Assembly: GCA_900239685.1 (NCBI GenBank)
Contig: OENT01000019.1
Coordinates: forward strand, 124,001 to 188,000
DNA from: Rotaria macrura
Taxonomy: Eukaryota; Rotifera; Eurotatoria; Philodinida; Philodinidae
DNA length: 64,000 nucleotides
Direction of reading: 5' to 3'
Part shown: one piece after another, positions 59,759-64,000 of the stretch
Layout: each line of letters starts with the position of its first letter
Numbering within the stretch: the first letter of the stretch is position 1
Notes under the pieces: generated by a model
Databases searched by the model: none
What the model saw: the letters and a program-made list of their open reading frames with translations, nothing else
What the model was told of the DNA's origin: nothing
Position numbers and translations under genes: made by a program

Positions 59759-62700
59759 TTAACCAAGGCATAGATCACATTTTGCTTTTAAATCTTCCAT
59801 TGTTTGTAAAACACCAATAGTACGTTTTTCATCTTCACTTATGGATATTGTTGATGTTGATGTCATTTGATCAAGTAAGATTTGTGCTTCAATTATAGTT
59901 CGACGAGCATCGTCAAATTTTCGACAATTAAATAATGTTTGTGCATATTTACGTAGAACATCAACGAGAAGTATTGTTGTCGATGAACATGATGTTGATA
60001 AATTCATTTTTAATATTGATATACATTTATTCAAATACATACATGTATATTCATATTGATTACGATCATTGTATATAGAAGCAACTAGAGAAAGATAAAG
60101 ATAATGTCGATTGATTGTCTACGTTTATGAATTTATCATTTTTCTTTCTTACTGTATTCATAAAGATTCACAGTATCTAAATTGATTTCACGTAAAATTT
60201 GTTCATAAAGTCGTATTGAATCGGTTAGTAATTTTAAACTATGATCCCATGATGAATGATTTTGTGTATAGGATAGAAAACCTTGTGAAAATATACGTTT
60301 CGCTTCAAGTAGTTTATCCGATGTTGTTAAATAGAAGCGTGTTAAATCATTGTTTTGTTGGCTATCATGAACAATTAATGATTGTGTTTGACATTGATCG
60401 ATAACATTGTTCATTATTGTTGTTTTAGGATTGTGTAATTTACGTGTAGTCGATGTCTTCGTTTTGCGACATGAAAACAAAAACGAAATTTATACAAATA
60501 AATGATATTTTATAAGAATAATGATGAATGTATTAGTTAAAACTTAATTTCAGTAACGAAATTCAAGGAATGCGACGTGTTTACAACTACAAATACTGTT
60601 ATCTGATGTTTGCATTTTTCAAGATTATCTTCATTAGAAGATAAAAAGAAGAAAAGTTAGAGAAACAAACATAAGAAACGATGTTAAACTTTAGTGAAGA
60701 CATCAGTAATATTGAAAGATAAATAAGAGGATGACATAAACGAAGTGTTAGATTACAGCAGTATATTCTTCTTCAATAAGTTTCCTTTTTGATCGGATGG
60801 CTTAAATTTAGAAGTGTCAAGATCAAGATTATTTGTTTTTTTCAAACCTACAAATGTGCTTATGCGATCGAAGTATCCATTTCTAATACAGTAGACATAA
60901 CCTAAGTCGATAACTTAAAATTTTGATTAACATTTTAGAGAGACAAATTATCTAAATTAAACTGTATCTAATCTTGATGCAATTTTTCTCAAGCCTCATA
61001 CTGTTTTACTTGACTTGTACAAAATATCGAAAAACTTCTAGTCATTTAATCTATCGTCAACAATACACTGTACATGTTAATTTAAGTTAGATGTGATTCA
61101 ACATTCACGTACGTCTTTTGTATTTTAGAATACTTCCTATGACTGTCATCATAGTCTATGTCATGTTGACATTCAAACTTTATACTCATTCTAATATATT
61201 TTGCATTGAAAATTTTTTTCCTATGTTTCCTCACGTGATGCAGCAGTCGTTTGCAATGTAGTCATGTTGGTGAGAAAAGTTTTTCATCCATAATCTTCTC
61301 CGAGAGGACTAGAACAAAAACTCGAATAGAACTTTTAGTTAATAATTGTCTCACGTATGGATGAGAATTTTAAAGGAGAATTCTAAATTTTACGAAGAAA
61401 TTCTTTCAAGTAGAGTAATTATGTTTCTTCAGTCACCGTTACTAGTGCATGAATTATCAATCTTGCTACTTTTCTCGGCAAGCTGGTTTTAATCGAGTAA
61501 ACGATACACTTGCATCAGAGTAACAAATGAACTTCTTCAATAGACAGGAATTTGTTCTGTTTTCTAGTAGGATACTATCATCTTGAAGATTGTTACTATT
61601 AAAATATTCATATGTTAACATTCGAAAGATCGAAAACTTTCTCATAAAAAAGCAACGATTCGATAAAGAACGAAAAAAAAACAGCGATGTCTTCCATACA
61701 ATAAAATGTTCCTTAGAATTTGAAGAGTTAAAAAAAAGAAAGAACAGATTATGACGTTATGTTGATTTGTCTGGAAAACTAGTGTATACAGGAATTCGAA
61801 GAATTCCTCATGGTCATAACCAAAATATGCGTGTTCGTTACGTCTTACTAATTTATGAAAAAAAGAAAGAAAAAGTATTCGCTAATGATAGACCAAAGAA
61901 CACTGTCATTCACTCTGACTCGAAGTTTGCCGGAGACTGTTTACATATTAACTGAGAATGTTCGTCATTCGTGAAATTCACTAAATCTGAGAGTATTATT
62001 TAACAAAAAAAAAGAAACATCACACGATGTAATTATGCGCTCTTTGTTATTAATGATCTAATATTGTAAGCCTGACAACTGCACGTTCATTTGCATTATT
62101 CATGCTCAATAGGCCGAAAAACGTTCGACTTTCTATGTTGCTATATCAAATAACAGTGGAAATTTTAAAAAATTTTTTACTTTAATAGTCAAGCATTGAA
62201 ACATTATCATTATTATTATTCTATATGAAAAAGTTTTGAAATATAAATGACCTGTAGAAGCCACACAGCTCATGGAACATTTATAATCGAGTATGAATAG
62301 GCATGTTTCGCTTTTGTTTTGAAATATCATCAAGAACGAAATTATGATTTAAGTTCTCCTCTCGAATGCTTCACATGATATTCGAAAACGATTTCAATAT
62401 CAAAACTTGATCCCTTTCTTTCTAAATCGGTGAACTAATTTTTATTAAAGATATCCATAATTAAATAATATTCGACATTCAAAGAATATAGAAAGTTAAA
62501 TTTTAGACTAATAGCAACATCAAAAATAACAATGTTTTTATTTTAAAAATCAAAATTAATTCTCACCATTTGCCAATGTTTCTATATGAGGTTTTGGAAC
62601 TTCTACACATCCATCGCATTGACATTTAAACTTAGAAATAGAAATAAAAGAACGTAAATAAAAACGAGACATATTTTCAACTTACAAAATACTGTTCTAA

Positions 62701-63554
62701 GAGAACATTTTGTCTTTGTTCAGTCGACGGTAAAAGAGATTTTTGTGGTCCGTAACAATTGAAAATTTCTTCGCCTTGCCGTATTGGTTTTGCTGTAAAT
62801 ACGCGTAAATGTCCTTGATCAAATACACAACGAATATTTGGAATACATGAATGATTCATCAATGCACATGTTGGAAATATAGCTGATGCAAAGCGTTTTG
62901 TTGTTTCATCATGATCATCATCATTATCAAATATGATATCATCATTTTGATTTGTTTTCGTTATTGATATTGTTTGCGCATTACAAATCATTTGTTGTAT
63001 ATGTTTAAGTAATATGGATGCAAGTAAAATTTGTTCAGTATCACGTTTTTTTATTTGATTACATCGTAAAAAATTCGTCGATTTGATGATTTCCGAAAGA
63101 AGATAAGCTGTTAACGAATAATGAAATAAATCGTCGATCGACATTTGTTCTGTATGTGTTATTAACTTTTGTATCGATGAATAATCGGATTTATATATAT
63201 TATTAGTATTATTATTATTATTATTGTTGCTATGATGATTATTTCTATTTGTTTCTTCGTTATCATTTGGCATCGTTGTTTGAGTTATTGTGGTCCATAA
63301 AGTTTCATGATCAGTTATTGTTAATGTACGATAAGCTATTATAAAATCGAATAGTGTACATATTTCAAAAGAGAAGAAACTCTACAATACCAATATTCTT
63401 ACCGAGAAAAGCAATGCCTAATGTTTTAAGTATATGAATATGTTTACATTCATATTGATGATAACTTGCAAGTGCAACTTGTTGACAATGTTCACTACAG
63501 AATAGAACATGAGAGCACTGAGAACATACATACGGTATGACAATAGCCGTTAAA
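59759..63554 (-). CDS. SMYD4: SMYD4-like SET/MYND methyltransferase, N-terminus off the window
   Basis: Exons (5' to 3') 63554-63403, 63335-62686, 62630-62567, then 60456-60153 and 60084-59759. The first encodes a MYND finger (CSQCSHVLFCSEHCQQ, HQYEC); the second the SET core (FPTCALMNHSCIPNIRCVF, GEEIFNCYGP, TEQRQNVLLEQYF) with a long N/Q-rich insert near its start; the third the post-SET zinc ligands CQCDGC. The last two encode helical, TPR-like sequence ending LKAKCDLCLG, as in SMYD4 C-termini. SMYD4 proteins are lysine methyltransferases or cofactors of chromatin and muscle genes in animals. The N-terminal TPR and split SET start must lie beyond 64000. The third exon ends in phase 1 and the fourth begins in phase 0, so at least one exon in the 2.1-kb stretch between is unidentified. 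Confidence 0.82.
60753..60914 (-). other. Coding-like patch inside the long SMYD4 intron
   Basis: A frame of 54 codons on the minus strand including IRNGYFDRISTFVGLKKTNN and SKFKPSDQKGNLLKK before a stop. It looks protein-like, but I do not recognise it and it does not resemble SMYD4. It has no convincing exon borders. It could be a gene relic carried in an insertion. Confidence 0.25.
63190..63240. repeat. ATT repeat coding for an asparagine run
   Basis: A trinucleotide run within the second SMYD4-like exon. On the minus strand it reads AAT/AAC codons and gives an N-rich segment, a likely length-variable insert in the SET region. Confidence 0.8.
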
Positions 63555-64000
63555 CTAAAATTATAGAAAAATAAATGAATATACCAATAGATAATTATTT
63601 CGAACTTCGATCTCTACCAAAGTATTTCTTTCTAATTTCAATTGAAATGTTCGAATAACTGATTGACGAACTATTCTTTTTCTTATTTTACTTTATTAAA
63701 TATGTCAGAAAAATATAATACATAAAAGGATTGTCATGAAATAAATCATGGAAAAAGTAGAACAATCATTACATGATCATGATTATGCATCAAATTTCTA
63801 ATTGAAATATTGCATTCTACTAGCCGTCTAGTATAATTCTGAAATAAGTCTACTGTTTATACAGAAAGATGAAATTCTTGAATAAGTACTATCAATAGAT
63901 TTGCACCAAAAGAAAATGACATCTGATTCAATTAGTAGTGTTCATACAAGAAAAGAAATGACATTGTGAATTATTTCCTCACTTTGTTGACAGCAATCGA
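63555..64000 (-). other. Presumed intron of the SMYD4-like gene
   Basis: Ends in a good acceptor (TATAATTTTAG, minus strand) at 63555. No further coding exon is visible before the window edge. Confidence 0.45.

Noticed and set aside
62133..62333. Cysteine-containing minus-strand frame as the missing SMYD4 exon
   Set aside because: Acceptor phase does not fit the preceding exon and the donor is weak.

Overview
The window looks like nuclear DNA of a bdelloid rotifer, most likely a Rotaria-type genome. It is visibly AT-rich. Its genes are cut by many introns of about 50-60 bp with GT-AG ends, and intergenic DNA is full of simple repeats. At about 30.5-31.1 kb lies a broken member of a protein family I associate with bdelloids; the species guess rests mainly on that recollection and on the intron style. 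All calls come from reading the sequence; no search was run.

Layout. 1-8.3 kb: no gene. A hAT-like transposon (3985-7381) has a perfect 8-bp target duplication and carries a second, nested element whose far end is hidden under a run of N. 8.3-10.3 kb: an intact gene for a double ZZ-zinc-finger protein kinase. 10.3-17.6 kb: a thicket of short palindromic or foldback elements plus one orphan ORF. 19.0-24.7 kb: exons of a secreted protein built from phase-1/phase-1 modules resembling the PPC (pre-peptidase C-terminal) fold. One module is duplicated, the copy lacks exactly 64 codons, and a 1.2-kb element lies between the two copies. 24.7-35.4 kb: gene-poor, with several more palindromic elements, one of which interrupts a coding sequence. 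35.6-41.0 kb: an HPS1-like gene (BLOC-3 subunit) with a frame problem in its third exon. 41.2-43.4 kb: two Ly6/three-finger genes, tail to tail, encoding 133 residues each. 48.3-53.3 kb (minus strand): a discoidin-domain receptor of 885 residues whose kinase DFG motif is replaced by N-S-A, so probably a pseudokinase. 57.0-57.6 kb: a small orphan gene. 59.8-63.6 kb (minus strand): the MYND, SET and C-terminal helical part of a SMYD4-like methyltransferase whose N-terminus lies beyond the right edge.

Genes and mobile DNA form two worlds. From 35.6 kb on, genes are compact and mostly intact (156 bp from HPS1 to the first Ly6 gene, 24 bp between the two Ly6 genes). The left half is dominated by non-coding insertions of a common design: inverted tips, often close to CCCATGT or CCCAGGT, followed by arrays of a short self-complementary word that differs from element to element (CTTTCC/GGAAAG, AATCGATT, TACGGCCGTA, CCGGA, ATCGGATCCGAT, AAGC/GCTT, AAACGCGTTT). 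This recurring design is the most unusual feature of the window.
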